From positions 1 through 64,000 of the forward strand of contig DAOUIZ010000033.1 of the NCBI GenBank assembly GCA_034423195.1: 64,000 nt of DNA, read 5' to 3'. The DNA is from CATOSK01 sp034423195 (GTDB lineage: Bacteria; Chloroflexota; Dehalococcoidia; Lucifugimonadales; UBA3495). Shown here one piece after another: positions 52,319-61,227 of this stretch (position 1 is its first letter; every line of letters begins with the position of its first letter). The notes beneath the pieces were generated by a model. It was not told where the DNA came from and ran no database searches. It worked only from the letters and a program-made list of their open reading frames with translations. A program made the translations under genes and the position numbers.

Positions 52319-53395
52319 TTACCCGCCCAGCTTTTCCGCGAACCAGTCCATCATCATCGGCCAGGACTTGTGCCGGATGTTGATGCACAGGTGGTCCCCC
52401 TCGTCGTACACCACCAGTTGAGTGGGACCTCCCGCTTCCCGCGCTGCTCTCTCCGAGTCGGCCTGCTCCACCGTATCCCCGCTGCCGCCATGCACGATCA
52501 GGAAGGGACACCGCACGTTGGGCAGGATGTCCTCCTGGGTGAACGACTGGGCAATCTCCCGGCCCTCGTCGTAGGATACGTTGCCGAATAGGTGCTGGTA
52601 GGCGTCGGTCTGCATCTTTCCGGCGTTGTCCCAGTCAATCAGGGAATACCGGACCGGCATGGACACGCAGGCGCGGACCCGGCTGTCCGCCGCAGCCACC
52701 CGCGGCGAGAAGAACCCGCCCATGGCCCAGCCGTAGATTCCGATGCGCCCCATGTCGATTTCGGGCCGGGTTTCCAGGTAGTCCATTATGGCCATCGTCG
52801 CCAGCTCGTCATCCGAGCGCATCTTCAGGTCTTCCCAAACCTCGCCCTGACCCGGTCCGTCATAGCTGACGGTGGCCATCCCCCGGACCAGGAATTCCTC
52901 TTCCAGGTTCTTGAACTCCTCCTTCCGGGCGTCGTTGCCGGCGATGGTGATGACGCAGGGGGATTTGGCCGCGCCCGGGGGGACCCGCAGATAGCCCACC
53001 AGGCTGGATCCCTTGAAGGGCACCAGGATTCTTTCCGCCGGGATGGCAAAATTGGGCGCCGCTTTCCGGTAGCACTGCTGGGCCTTCTCGTCGGCTGCCC
53101 CCTTTTCCTCCAGGGCCTGGTAGAACCGGAACCCACCGAAGTGGTAGCAGACCGCCGCCCGGTGGAGGGCCTGGCCGGCCGACACCAGCCGCCCCTGGGA
53201 CAATGCCTCTTCCCCCAATGCCTCGTGCATCGCTCCCTTGGCCGACCACTCCCGGCACCAGGCGTCCCAGGAATCTATGCTCCGCAGTAGGTCCTGCAGG
53301 TCTTCGTAGCCCACCCCTCCCGCGACCATGCGGGGTATCCAGTGGGTACGCAGCGGGATTCTGCCGGACGTGGTGTCGATTATCTCTTGAGTCAC
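52319..53395 (-). CDS. alpha/beta hydrolase family protein with Ser-to-Ala nucleophile change
   Basis: A 358-residue protein of the FrsA/DUF1100 or dihydroxypseudooxynicotine-hydrolase type: a helical N-terminal domain of about 120 residues, then VPFKGSSLVGYLRVPPGAAKSPCVITIAGND, RGMATVSYDGPGQGE, and the nucleophile elbow IGIYGWAMGGFFSPR. Where GxSxG is expected the residue is Ala224. The His-containing strand GDHLCINIRHKSW and an Asp strand (GGSGDTVEQADSERAAREAGG) remain. It may be inactive as an esterase or use another mechanism. The gene is convergent with the importer. Confidence 0.88.
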   Translation of the reverse strand: MTQEIIDTTSGRIPLRTHWIPRMVAGGVGYEDLQDLLRSIDSWDAWCREWSAKGAMHEALGEEALSQGRLVSAGQALHRAAVCYHFGGFRFYQALEEKGAADEKAQQCYRKAAPNFAIPAERILVPFKGSSLVGYLRVPPGAAKSPCVITIAGNDARKEEFKNLEEEFLVRGMATVSYDGPGQGEVWEDLKMRSDDELATMAIMDYLETRPEIDMGRIGIYGWAMGGFFSPRVAAADSRVRACVSMPVRYSLIDWDNAGKMQTDAYQHLFGNVSYDEGREIAQSFTQEDILPNVRCPFLIVHGGSGDTVEQADSERAAREAGGPTQLVVYDEGDHLCINIRHKSWPMMMDWFAEKLGG

Positions 53396-53440
53396 TGTCG
53401 CCTCCCAAAAATGAAAACCTGGGTTGGGGAAAGGGCCATA

Positions 53441-53484
53441 TTCCCTCCCTCTTTGACGAAGGAAGGCCAGGATGGGGTCATGGG
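53441..53484. repeat. dispersed TTCCCTCC palindromic repeat, copy 1
   Basis: TTCCCTCC, a short spacer and GGAAGG can fold as a hairpin, followed by a GATGGGGTCATGGG tail. Other copies are at 54327, 63535 and 63586. Confidence 0.8.
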
Positions 53485-53503
53485 ATTGTTTTCGAGGCAG
53501 TTG

Positions 53504-54061
53504 CTAAATAGGCAGGACGGCTTCTGACCTCTCCGCCGGCAAATCTATCGCGAAAGTATTGGCGTTGAAGGCCAGCAGCGCGTAGTAGCCCATCAGGGTG
53601 ACCAGCTCGACCAGCCCCTGGGTGCCGAACTGCTGCGATGCTGCCTGGAATGTCGCATCGCTGACCTGGTTGGTACGGAAGAATTCCCTCCCCAGGCTGA
53701 CCACGGCGCTTTCGTCGGCGGGTATATCGGGAAGGTCCTGCTTGTCGCGCAGGGCGTCCACCAGCCCATCGCTCAGTCCGGCCCTCCGTCCCGAAGCAGC
53801 ATGGGCATTCCAGATGTACTGGCAGTCTCGCTCCCGGGCGGTCACCAGCATGGCCAACTCCTGGATCTTGGAGGGCAGGGTCGATTCCTGCCTCAGATAC
53901 CCGGACAGGTGGCCGGCCCGCTTGGCCATCTCCGGGCTGTTGATCAGCACCGACACTGGTCCGCTGGCGATGGGCCCGCCCCGGGCGGCGGTGATTTCGT
54001 CAAAGGTGCCGCGGTGTGCCTCGGGTACGCTTTCCCTGGTAGCAACGGGTATCCTTGCCAT
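53504..54061 (-). CDS. carboxymuconolactone decarboxylase (AhpD-like) family protein
   Basis: A 185-residue protein. MARIPVATRESVPEAHRGTFDEITAARGG, then LSGYLRQESTLPSKIQELAMLVTARERDCQYIWNAHAASG, where CQYIWNAH stands for the CxxC...H of AhpD, with the second Cys missing (Ile/Trp in its place). It may be a CMD-type lyase or inactive peroxidase partner. The start at 54061 has GGAGG upstream; an earlier in-frame start is unlikely. Confidence 0.87.
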   Translation of the reverse strand: MARIPVATRESVPEAHRGTFDEITAARGGPIASGPVSVLINSPEMAKRAGHLSGYLRQESTLPSKIQELAMLVTARERDCQYIWNAHAASGRRAGLSDGLVDALRDKQDLPDIPADESAVVSLGREFFRTNQVSDATFQAASQQFGTQGLVELVTLMGYYALLAFNANTFAIDLPAERSEAVLPI

Positions 54062-54410
54062 ATCCTCATCCTCCTTGGCGCCGTTATAGGGGACACGCCC
54101 TGGTTGCCGGACGGCCTGCGGGACACAATCTTGGAAGCCCGCCCGTCGGGAGGCCCTTGCCTTCGGCCGGTTGCAAAGGTCCATCAGAACTGCCGGGCCG
54201 CCCATCCCTGCCGGAACCCATGATACTCCCCGTCATCGGCGCCTACAATCCTGGATTTCCACCGGCAACCGCTACGAATTCCGGCGGCATCGCGCCGTCC
54301 GCCGCCCTTGGAAACTATCTCAACAGTTCCCTCCCTCTTTAACGAAGGAAGGCCCGGATGGGGGTGATGGGATCAGTTCTGAAATAGCGGCCTTATGACC
54401 GGCCGGAATC
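54062..54410. other. 349-base gap between CMD and DUF1501 (copy 2) genes
   Basis: Holds one TTCCCTCC repeat (54327-54371). No supported gene is seen; the open frames here are short and overlap in composition with neighbouring coding shadows. Confidence 0.6.
54327..54371. repeat. dispersed TTCCCTCC palindromic repeat, copy 2
   Basis: Nearly identical to 53441-53484: TTCCCTCC, CTCTTTAACGAA, GGAAGG, then a GGATGGGGGTGATGGG tail. Confidence 0.8.
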
Positions 54411-55544
54411 CTACCCGGCCACGAAGTCGAACTGCTCGAACTGGCCGTGGACTATCGGGTCCGGGTCCAGCCCCAGCCACCGCTCCAGTATGGTCGCGTA
54501 GGTGGACCGGAAGTCGGTGGTGTAGGCCAGGTCCCCCTCCGAAAGGTCAGCTTCCCGCAGGGACGGGTATTCGCCGTATTGACCGCCCTGCACCGGACCG
54601 CCCAGGACGAAGGCGACTCCGCCGGAGCCGTGGTCGCACCCGGTGCCGTTGTCCCGCACCCGCCGCCCGAACTCGGACCATACCAGCACCACCGTATCGT
54701 CCCACAGCCCCTGCTCTTTCAGATCGGCGGTGAAGTCCCCAATGGCGGACGAGGCGTCCCGCCACAGCTTGCCGTGGGCCTGGAGCTCGTTGCTGTGAGT
54801 GTCGAAGCTGCCGTGCTGGGCGTACAGGATGCGCGTGCCCAGTCCGGCGCTCATCACCTGCGCCGCTCCCTTCAGGCTCTTGGCGATGGGAGTGTCGGCG
54901 TACTCCACGCTGGAGGAGTAACGCTCCGGCGCGGTGCGGAGGATGTCGGCCCCCAGCAGGGCCTGCGCCCCGTTCTGGCTCAGGGCTTGGGCCACGATGT
55001 CCCGCCCGCCGTCCGGCCCGTACATTCGGGCCAGGGCGTCCAGGGCATGGCCGCGGGCTTTTTCATCGTCGATGTCCGGCAGGAGTCCATAGGTCTCCAG
55101 GTCGCCCACCGACGCCACCGGAACGCCCTTGCATACGAAGGCCCGGGGCAGCCCCCGCCCGAAGTTCACCCCCGTCAGTACGTTCTCGCCCTTCTCGTCC
55201 AGGTCCCGGATCGCCGCGCCCAGCCAGCCCTGGCTCCCGATGGTCTCCGGCTCGGCCGTGTACCAGATGTCCCTCGACCGGAAGTGGGAGCGGTTGGGCT
55301 GCGGATACCCGATGCCCTTGATGACGGCCAGTTCGCCCCGGTCCCACAGGCTCTTGATTTCCTGCATGTTCGGGTTGAACCCGAGGTCCCCGTCAATCGG
55401 CAAGACTTCCTGCTGGGCAATGCCTATGCCGGGCCGGTTGTCGTAGTAGAGGCCATTGGTATAGGGAACCACGGTATTCAGGCCGTCGTTTCCCCCGTTC
55501 AGCTCGATGACCACCAGGGTCCGCTCTTTCCTGGTCGATACCAT
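54411..55544 (-). CDS. DUF1501 domain protein, copy 2
   Basis: A 377-residue protein. LVVIELNGGNDGLNTVVPYTNGLYYDNRPGIGI, NRSHFRSRDIWYTAEPE, SFDTHSNELQAHGKLW and SEFGRRVRDNGTGCDHGSGGVAFVLGG match copy 1 closely. It likewise has no signal peptide. AAAGGAG precedes the ATG. It is last in the second module, after the NHL gene (about 65 bases). The function is unknown. Confidence 0.9.
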   Translation of the reverse strand: MVSTRKERTLVVIELNGGNDGLNTVVPYTNGLYYDNRPGIGIAQQEVLPIDGDLGFNPNMQEIKSLWDRGELAVIKGIGYPQPNRSHFRSRDIWYTAEPETIGSQGWLGAAIRDLDEKGENVLTGVNFGRGLPRAFVCKGVPVASVGDLETYGLLPDIDDEKARGHALDALARMYGPDGGRDIVAQALSQNGAQALLGADILRTAPERYSSSVEYADTPIAKSLKGAAQVMSAGLGTRILYAQHGSFDTHSNELQAHGKLWRDASSAIGDFTADLKEQGLWDDTVVLVWSEFGRRVRDNGTGCDHGSGGVAFVLGGPVQGGQYGEYPSLREADLSEGDLAYTTDFRSTYATILERWLGLDPDPIVHGQFEQFDFVAG

Positions 55545-55609
55545 GATTTCGCTCCTTTGCCGTGGCTGCTGTCCCTTTCCAGGGGAAGGAATCCGGTGCG
55601 ACGGCGGCG

Positions 55610-56641
55610 CTACTTATCCCGCCGGCACACTTGCCCTCGCCGGTAGACCTGGATGCGGTGCCGGTTGGTCTCGGTGACGTACAGGTAACCCCGGCTGTCC
55701 AGCTTCACCGAGGAAGGGCACCAGAAATACTTCTCAATGTGGGACGACTCCTCGTGCGGATCGTCCACCGGGTAGTCTATCTCCATTTCCAGGTTGGCGG
55801 TGGCCCGCGCGGCGGCCTCCTCCTGGTTGATGCTCAAGAAGTTGGCGGCCCACTCGGACAGGGTGGACTCTCCCCGCAGCTTGGTGACAAAGCTGCCGCC
55901 GGGATCCAGCACCTGCACGCGTTCGTTGCCCCAGTCCGCCACGTAGATGTAGCCTTCCCCGTCCACTGCCACCGAGGCCGGACGGGTGAACTGCCCGTCG
56001 TCCCGCCCCGGCTCCCCGAAACTGGCCAGCAACTCCCCGTCGGATGAAAACTTCTTGACGCAGTCGTTGCCGAAGTCCGCCGCGTACAGGTTGTCCTGCC
56101 CGTCCGTCGCCAGGCCCCAGGGAAGGCTGACCGCTGCCTCCTCTTGCCCCCCGATGGACATCAAAAACTGCCCGTCGGCGGTGAACTTCTGGATGCGGTT
56201 GTTGTAAGTGTCGGAAACGTACAGGTTGTCCCCGCTGTCGAAGGCCAGGCCCGACGGAGTGTCCAGCTCCCCATCGCCGGATCCCGCCTTCCCCCAGTGG
56301 AACAGGTACTTTCCCGCCGCGTCGTAGGCGGTAACACGGTGCAGCCGCTCGTCGCTGATGAAGAACCGTCCCTGGCTGTCCACCGCCCCGCAGGACGGCC
56401 AGACGAACTGGCCTCCGTCAAACCCGTAGCCGCCGAAGTTGCCGTGGTACCCGCTCTCCAGGTCGCACACCGTCACGCGGATGCCCCGGGTGGTCTCCTC
56501 CTTGCTGCGGCTGATCACGTACAGCCGGTCGCCCTGCCCCACCACCGTATCCACCGGATAGTAGAAGCCCCGTCCCTCCATGACCGTCATTCCCACGGTC
56601 CGGTCGTACACCAGGAAGCCGGTTTCCTGCGTGGTGGTCAT
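55610..56641 (-). CDS. NHL repeat protein, copy 2
   Basis: A 343-residue protein with at least five NHL-type blades: FVWPSCGAVDSQGRFFISDERLHRVTAYD, LDTPSGLAFDSGDNLYVSDTYNNRIQKF, LPWGLATDGQDNLYAADFGNDCVKKF, and FTRPASVAVDGEGYIYVADWGNERVQVL. A C-terminal segment (HIEKYFWCPSSVKLDSRGYLYVTETNRHRIQVY) matches copy 1's closing blade. No signal peptide. It lies between a Uma2 gene and DUF1501. The function is unknown. Confidence 0.88.
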   Translation of the reverse strand: MTTTQETGFLVYDRTVGMTVMEGRGFYYPVDTVVGQGDRLYVISRSKEETTRGIRVTVCDLESGYHGNFGGYGFDGGQFVWPSCGAVDSQGRFFISDERLHRVTAYDAAGKYLFHWGKAGSGDGELDTPSGLAFDSGDNLYVSDTYNNRIQKFTADGQFLMSIGGQEEAAVSLPWGLATDGQDNLYAADFGNDCVKKFSSDGELLASFGEPGRDDGQFTRPASVAVDGEGYIYVADWGNERVQVLDPGGSFVTKLRGESTLSEWAANFLSINQEEAAARATANLEMEIDYPVDDPHEESSHIEKYFWCPSSVKLDSRGYLYVTETNRHRIQVYRRGQVCRRDK

Positions 56642-56678
56642 GGTTGCTCCCCTCGTTCCAGGTCTTGGATGCCGCCGG

Positions 56679-57335
56679 TCAGAAGTCCGGCTCCCAGATG
56701 GGTTTCAGGTCCAGCGAAAAGCCCGGCAGCTCCGGGTCCCCGGACAGCGTTTCGGGCCCCTCCAGCACCTCCACCGGTGCGCTGGGCCGGTAAACATGGA
56801 CGCGCCCCTGGAAGGGATCTATCAGCCAGCCCAGCCGGACACCGCTGTCCATGTACTCCTGCATCTTTGCTGTCAGGAATGTCAATGCGTCTGAATTGGA
56901 GCGAAGTTCGATAACGAAGTCGGGACAAATGGGGGCAAACCTGCGCTTTTCCGAATCGTTCAATTCCGCAAGCCGGCTCTTCAGGACCCAGGAAGCGTCT
57001 GGAGACCGCACGGCGCCGTTGGGCAGGGTGAATCCGGTGGAGGAATCGAAAGCGACGCCTCTGCCGTCGCCTTCTGCCCAAACGAACAGCCTGGCGTTGA
57101 TGCCGGCGTTCTGGCTTCCCGCAGTGATGTTGGTTGGGGGCAAAAGCTCCAGTTCTCCCTTGTCGTTGCGCTCGATGCGCAGGTCGTCGTTCAGCGAACA
57201 GAGACTCCGCAACTGTTCGTCGGTCAACTCCAATACCGGGGACAGCTTGAGCACAGTCGGCCCCAACGGCTCCGGCCCAACCGGCCCCGCCGGAGCCTGC
57301 CCCGCTTCCTGTGGCTTGACGCTTCGAGTTGTCAT
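56679..57335 (-). CDS. Uma2 family endonuclease (DUF820), tandem copy A
   Basis: A 218-residue protein with the PD-(D/E)xK-type core: VRSPDASWV, CPDFVIELRSNSDALTFLTAKMQEYMDSGVRLGWLIDP, and HVYRP. It ends at SLDLKPIWEPDF. Uma2 proteins are restriction-like nucleases of unknown role, often multi-copy and mobile in cyanobacteria and Chloroflexota. Copy B (57415) is a close paralog, nearly identical at both ends. It sits inside the second DUF1800/1501 module. Confidence 0.88.
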   Translation of the reverse strand: MTTRSVKPQEAGQAPAGPVGPEPLGPTVLKLSPVLELTDEQLRSLCSLNDDLRIERNDKGELELLPPTNITAGSQNAGINARLFVWAEGDGRGVAFDSSTGFTLPNGAVRSPDASWVLKSRLAELNDSEKRRFAPICPDFVIELRSNSDALTFLTAKMQEYMDSGVRLGWLIDPFQGRVHVYRPSAPVEVLEGPETLSGDPELPGFSLDLKPIWEPDF

Positions 57336-57414
57336 TCTGGCGTTGCCATGGCATGAATCTCGCCCAGTGACGGTTTGGCGATCCGCCCGTATCTATTCCC
57401 CGGGATTCCCGAGT

Positions 57415-58071
57415 TCAGAAGTCCGGCTCCCAGATGGGTTTCAGGTCCAGCGAAAAGCCCGGCAGCTCCGGGTCCCCGGACAGTGTTTCGGGCCCCTCCA
57501 GCACCTCGACCGGTGCGCCGGGCCGGTAAACATGGACGCGCCCCTGAAAGGGATCAATCAGCCAGCCCAGCCGGACGCCGCTGTCCATGTACTCCTGCAT
57601 TTTGGCCTGGACATAGCCCAACCTGTCGGACGGGGATCGCAGTTCCACCACAAAATCGGGAACGATGGCGGCAAATTTCCGCTTCTCCCCGTGCGGGAGT
57701 TCCGCCCAACGCTCCTTGAGTATCCATGAAGCGTCGGGGGAGCGTACCGCACCGTTGGGAAGGGTGAACCCGGCGGTGGCATCGAATCCCCAGCCGGTGC
57801 CATCGGCCCTGGCCCAAATGCCCAAATCGACGGTGAGGCTTGCGTTTTGGATGCTGGTGTGAGGGTTGGCCGGTGGCAAGATTTCCAACTCTCCTTTGGC
57901 ATTCAGTTCAATTCGGAGTGCATCATTCAAAGAGCACAACCTGAGAAGCTGTTCGTCGGTCAACTTCAAAACCGGGGACAGCTTGAGCACAGTCGGCCCC
58001 AACGGCTCCGGCCCAACCGGCCCCACCGGAGCCTGCCCCGCTTCCTGTGGCTTGACGCTTCGAGTTGTCAT
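57415..58071 (-). CDS. Uma2 family endonuclease (DUF820), tandem copy B
   Basis: A 218-residue protein with VRSPDASWIL, VPDFVVELRSPSDRLGYVQAKMQEYMDSGVRLGWLIDP and the same C-terminus as copy A. The catalytic pattern Asp...Asp...Glu-x-Arg is kept. It lies upstream of copy A (79 bases between), so a duplication in direct orientation is likely. The middle third differs strongly from copy A. Confidence 0.88.
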   Translation of the reverse strand: MTTRSVKPQEAGQAPVGPVGPEPLGPTVLKLSPVLKLTDEQLLRLCSLNDALRIELNAKGELEILPPANPHTSIQNASLTVDLGIWARADGTGWGFDATAGFTLPNGAVRSPDASWILKERWAELPHGEKRKFAAIVPDFVVELRSPSDRLGYVQAKMQEYMDSGVRLGWLIDPFQGRVHVYRPGAPVEVLEGPETLSGDPELPGFSLDLKPIWEPDF

Positions 58072-58187
58072 TCCACTATTCCTGTGGTCTCCACTATTCC
58101 CGCAGCCTCAACCGGCATAAATCTCTCCCAATGACGGGACGGTTCTGTATCCAGGTCTGTTCCGCCCCCCGTCCATGCGGTCCGCCG

Positions 58188-59597
58188 CTAGGCCCGCTGG
58201 AACTCCTGGGTGGCCGCCACCATCTGCAGAACGTCGGCGATGTGCCGCCGGTCGGCCTGGGCACCCTGCTTCCGGGCGGAAAATTCCACCAGCACCCGCC
58301 GGGTGTCTTCCTTAACCTCCAGCGCTCCCACCTCTTCCAGGCAGGCGTCCACCAGCCGCTCGGGAGACGTTGCCTCGCTCATCTGCGAACTGATCCGTTC
58401 GACCATGGCCCGGATCCCCGGCTTGCTTGCGTCCCCGACCTGCTGGCTGGCGAAGTTGATCCGCTCAACCAGTGTGCCGCTGTTCAGCCAGTCGGTGCCG
58501 GTGTGCCACCCTTCCACGCTGGGCGGATTGTTCAGTATCTGTCCCATGTAGGACGCCTGGCTGTACCGTTCCAGTATCTCGTAGCGGGGCCGGTTGAACT
58601 CCCCCGTCAGCCTCAGCACGCCGGCCACCAGTTCCACCGGACTCTTCACCTTGGCATAGCGCGCCGCCTTGAAGAAATCGGAGTTGAACAGGACGCGGAG
58701 CATCGTGCCGATTTCATAGTTGCTGTCGAAATAGGCCTGGACCAGCGCGTCTATCGCCTCCGGGTCGGCGGGAGGGGCATAGGGCCACTCCGGCACCGGC
58801 GGCTCGTCCGCCACGAAGAAGCTGTACAGGTGGCGGGAGATGAAGCGCGCCGTGGCGGGCTGCTTGCAGATGATGTCCACGACGTCGCCGCCGTCGAAGT
58901 TCCCCCGCTCGCCAAGGAACTCCTTCTCCCCGTCGTCGTGGTCCTCGGGATGAAACTCAAAATGCCAGGAAATACGGCCGTAGGGCCAGTCCGAGTCCCG
59001 CTGGGACCGCAGTTCCATGTACTCCCGGTTGGCGATGGTCCAGCCGGTGAAGGCCCGGGCGCACTCCTTCACGTCCTCCTCGGTGTAGTTGCCCACACCC
59101 ATGGAGAACAATTCCAGCAGTTCCCGCCCGTAGTTCTCGTTGATGGCGTCCTTGTGGTTGTCCTGGTTGTCCAGCCAGATAATCATCGCCGGGTCCCGGG
59201 ACAGCTCCAGCAGCAGGGTGCGGAAGCTGCCCATCGCGTGCCGCCGGAACATTCGCGTCTGGTCGGACAGGGCCTTCCCGTGGATCACCTTGGCGTACCC
59301 GGTGGCGAAGATGCTGTGCCAGAACAGGGTCATCTTCTCCTGCAGCGGCGCCGTGGTGGTGGCCATCCGGTACAGCCAGTTCTCCCCCGGCGCCTGCGGG
59401 CCCATCATGCCCGACAGCTCCGGGTGGAAGCGCCGCACCAGGTAATCGCTCAGCCGCTGCTCCTCCCCGGGGTTCAGCAGCTCCTCGACGGCGGCCTCGT
59501 ATCCCCCGGCCGCGTAGCCTTCCAGCTCATCGCGGTTGGCCCCGAATCCGGCCCGCCGCAACAGGTGGGCTATCAGCTCAACATTCGTATCCCGCAT
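58188..59597 (-). CDS. DUF1800 domain protein, copy 2
   Basis: About 469 residues. LIAHLLRRAGFGANRDELEGY, LQEKMTLFWHSIFATG, INENYGRELLELFSMGVG, YTEEDVKECARAFTGWT and TARFISRHLYSFFVADEP match copy 1. No signal peptide. Two starts are possible, 59603 or 59597; the latter has a better-spaced CAGGA. It is the first gene of the second module, with a promoter just upstream. Confidence 0.9.
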   Translation of the reverse strand: MRDTNVELIAHLLRRAGFGANRDELEGYAAGGYEAAVEELLNPGEEQRLSDYLVRRFHPELSGMMGPQAPGENWLYRMATTTAPLQEKMTLFWHSIFATGYAKVIHGKALSDQTRMFRRHAMGSFRTLLLELSRDPAMIIWLDNQDNHKDAINENYGRELLELFSMGVGNYTEEDVKECARAFTGWTIANREYMELRSQRDSDWPYGRISWHFEFHPEDHDDGEKEFLGERGNFDGGDVVDIICKQPATARFISRHLYSFFVADEPPVPEWPYAPPADPEAIDALVQAYFDSNYEIGTMLRVLFNSDFFKAARYAKVKSPVELVAGVLRLTGEFNRPRYEILERYSQASYMGQILNNPPSVEGWHTGTDWLNSGTLVERINFASQQVGDASKPGIRAMVERISSQMSEATSPERLVDACLEEVGALEVKEDTRRVLVEFSARKQGAQADRRHIADVLQMVAATQEFQRA

Positions 59598-59637
59598 CGG
59601 CATTTTCCTGATTGGATAGTGCTCCCGGACTGGCCGC

Positions 59638-59667
59638 ATTCTAGTATCTGCGGAAAGATGGGGTCAA
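59638..59667 (-). promoter_or_regulatory. sigma70-type promoter of the second DUF1800 module
   Basis: On the minus strand, TTGACC (59662-59667), an 18-base spacer and TAGAAT (59638-59643), about 40 bases before the gene. Confidence 0.55.
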
Positions 59668-59728
59668 TTCGGATAACCCCCGGCCTTCTCCGTATCCTTT
59701 TTCCCCTGCCTGGAGCGGTTTGGAGTCC

Positions 59729-60964
59729 TTAGTTGCTGCGGTCGGCGAATTCGGCTATGGCCGCCTCCACCAGCGCCGGGTCGCGGAGCAGGTCGCCCGC
59801 CGTCAGGCTCAGGGCCTTGGCCACCAGCAGCGCGTTGGACAGGGCCAGTTCCGTCACCGCCGTCTCGGCCATGTCCCGGGTGTGGGATGCCACCGGAGTC
59901 TCGCTGACCGCGTACCGCAGCTCAAAGGCAGGCATGACCTGGCTCACGTTGCCGAAATCCGTGGAAGCCCCGCTGCCCGGGCGTCCCGCCGCCGGCTCAT
60001 CCAGCCTCATCCCCAGAGCCTGGGCGTTGGCCCCCACCGCCTGCGCCAGGGTCACGTTCGGTTGCACGTTCTCATAAAACGGATAGAACTCCTCCACCTC
60101 CAGGCGGGCGCCGGTCATGGCCGCCGCGCCTTCCGCCACCTGCCTCACCTTGCCCACCACCTCGTCGGCCAGGTATCTCCCGTCCCTTGACCGCAGCATG
60201 AAGTTGGCGGCGGCGAACTCCGGCACCACGTTGGGCGCCAACCCTCCGTCGGTGATCACGCCGTGAATCCGCACGTCGTCCCTCAGATGTTGCCGCAGAG
60301 CGTCTATCCCGGTGAACAGATGGATGACCGCATTCAGCGCGTTGATGCCGGCCTCGGGAGCCGCCGCGGCGTGGGCCGCCCTGCCGTGGTACATGTACCG
60401 GTACCCCACCATGGCCAGGCTCCAGCTCTCCCCCTTCGCCGCCGATGCGGGCGCCAGCGTCCGGTTGGAAAAGGGATGGGACGACAGGGTGGCGTCCACC
60501 CCGTCGAACACTCCCGCTTCCAGCAGCCGTATCTTGCCGCCGCCCCCCTCTTCCGCCGGTGTCCCGATGATAACCGCCCGCCCGGGCAGGTCCGGTGCGC
60601 TGGCCTGCAGGCCCAGGGCCGCGCCCATCGCCGCCATGGCGATGAGATTATGCCCGCAGCCGTGCCCAATCTCGGGCAGCGCGTCGTACTCCGCCAGCAC
60701 GGCGATGGTCGGGCCGTCGCCTCCCCCGCCAGGGATGGTGGCGCGGAACGCCGTCTCCACGCCGCCGATTCCCCGCTCCACCTGGAAATCCCGCCCTTCG
60801 AGAAACCCCGCCAGGGCATCGGAGGAATAATGTTCCTGGTAGTTCAGTTCCGGGTGGGCATGGACATCCAGCGAAATGTCGAGCAGCGCCTGCCTGGCAG
60901 CCTCGATGGCCGAGTTGGAGCGTCCCGCCAGGTCCTCCCGTGCGTGTGCCGATTGGTTGCTCAT
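59729..60964 (-). CDS. M20 family amidohydrolase/peptidase
   Basis: A 411-residue metal hydrolase of the M20D (aminoacylase/hippuricase) type: VHAHPELNYQEHYSSDALAGFL, AEYDALPEIGHGCGHNLIAMAAMGAAL, GTPAEEGGGGKIRLLEAGVFDG, MVGYRYMYHGRAAHAAAAPEAGINAL, and ASTDFGNVSQVMP. Metal-binding residues are in GHGCGHN and PAEE. It probably cleaves N-acyl or amide bonds. AAGGAG precedes the ATG. It faces a 750-base non-coding stretch. Confidence 0.92.
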   Translation of the reverse strand: MSNQSAHAREDLAGRSNSAIEAARQALLDISLDVHAHPELNYQEHYSSDALAGFLEGRDFQVERGIGGVETAFRATIPGGGGDGPTIAVLAEYDALPEIGHGCGHNLIAMAAMGAALGLQASAPDLPGRAVIIGTPAEEGGGGKIRLLEAGVFDGVDATLSSHPFSNRTLAPASAAKGESWSLAMVGYRYMYHGRAAHAAAAPEAGINALNAVIHLFTGIDALRQHLRDDVRIHGVITDGGLAPNVVPEFAAANFMLRSRDGRYLADEVVGKVRQVAEGAAAMTGARLEVEEFYPFYENVQPNVTLAQAVGANAQALGMRLDEPAAGRPGSGASTDFGNVSQVMPAFELRYAVSETPVASHTRDMAETAVTELALSNALLVAKALSLTAGDLLRDPALVEAAIAEFADRSN

Positions 60965-61227
60965 CGTAAACCGTCTCCTTCAAAGGCCCGGCCGGATTGT
61001 CAGCCCGGATTATTGGCATTTTACAGGCGCCCGCTCCACCCCGTCACGATTCCCACTGACAGCAGGCCGTTGACACCTATCCCTGCCGCCGGTAACGTGG
61101 AGTGGAACGCGATGAAGACCTGTCAACTCCAAGCATCCGGGGTTCCAAACCTCCCAGCCGGGATAGGCCGATAGCCGTGAACGGCCTGCGGCCCCGGCTA
61201 CCGGGAACACGACGCCCTCACCTCCGG

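Noticed and set aside
61070..61098. TTGACA-17-TAACGT promoter on the plus strand
   Set aside because: No gene or clear RNA lies downstream within several hundred bases; a chance match is likely.
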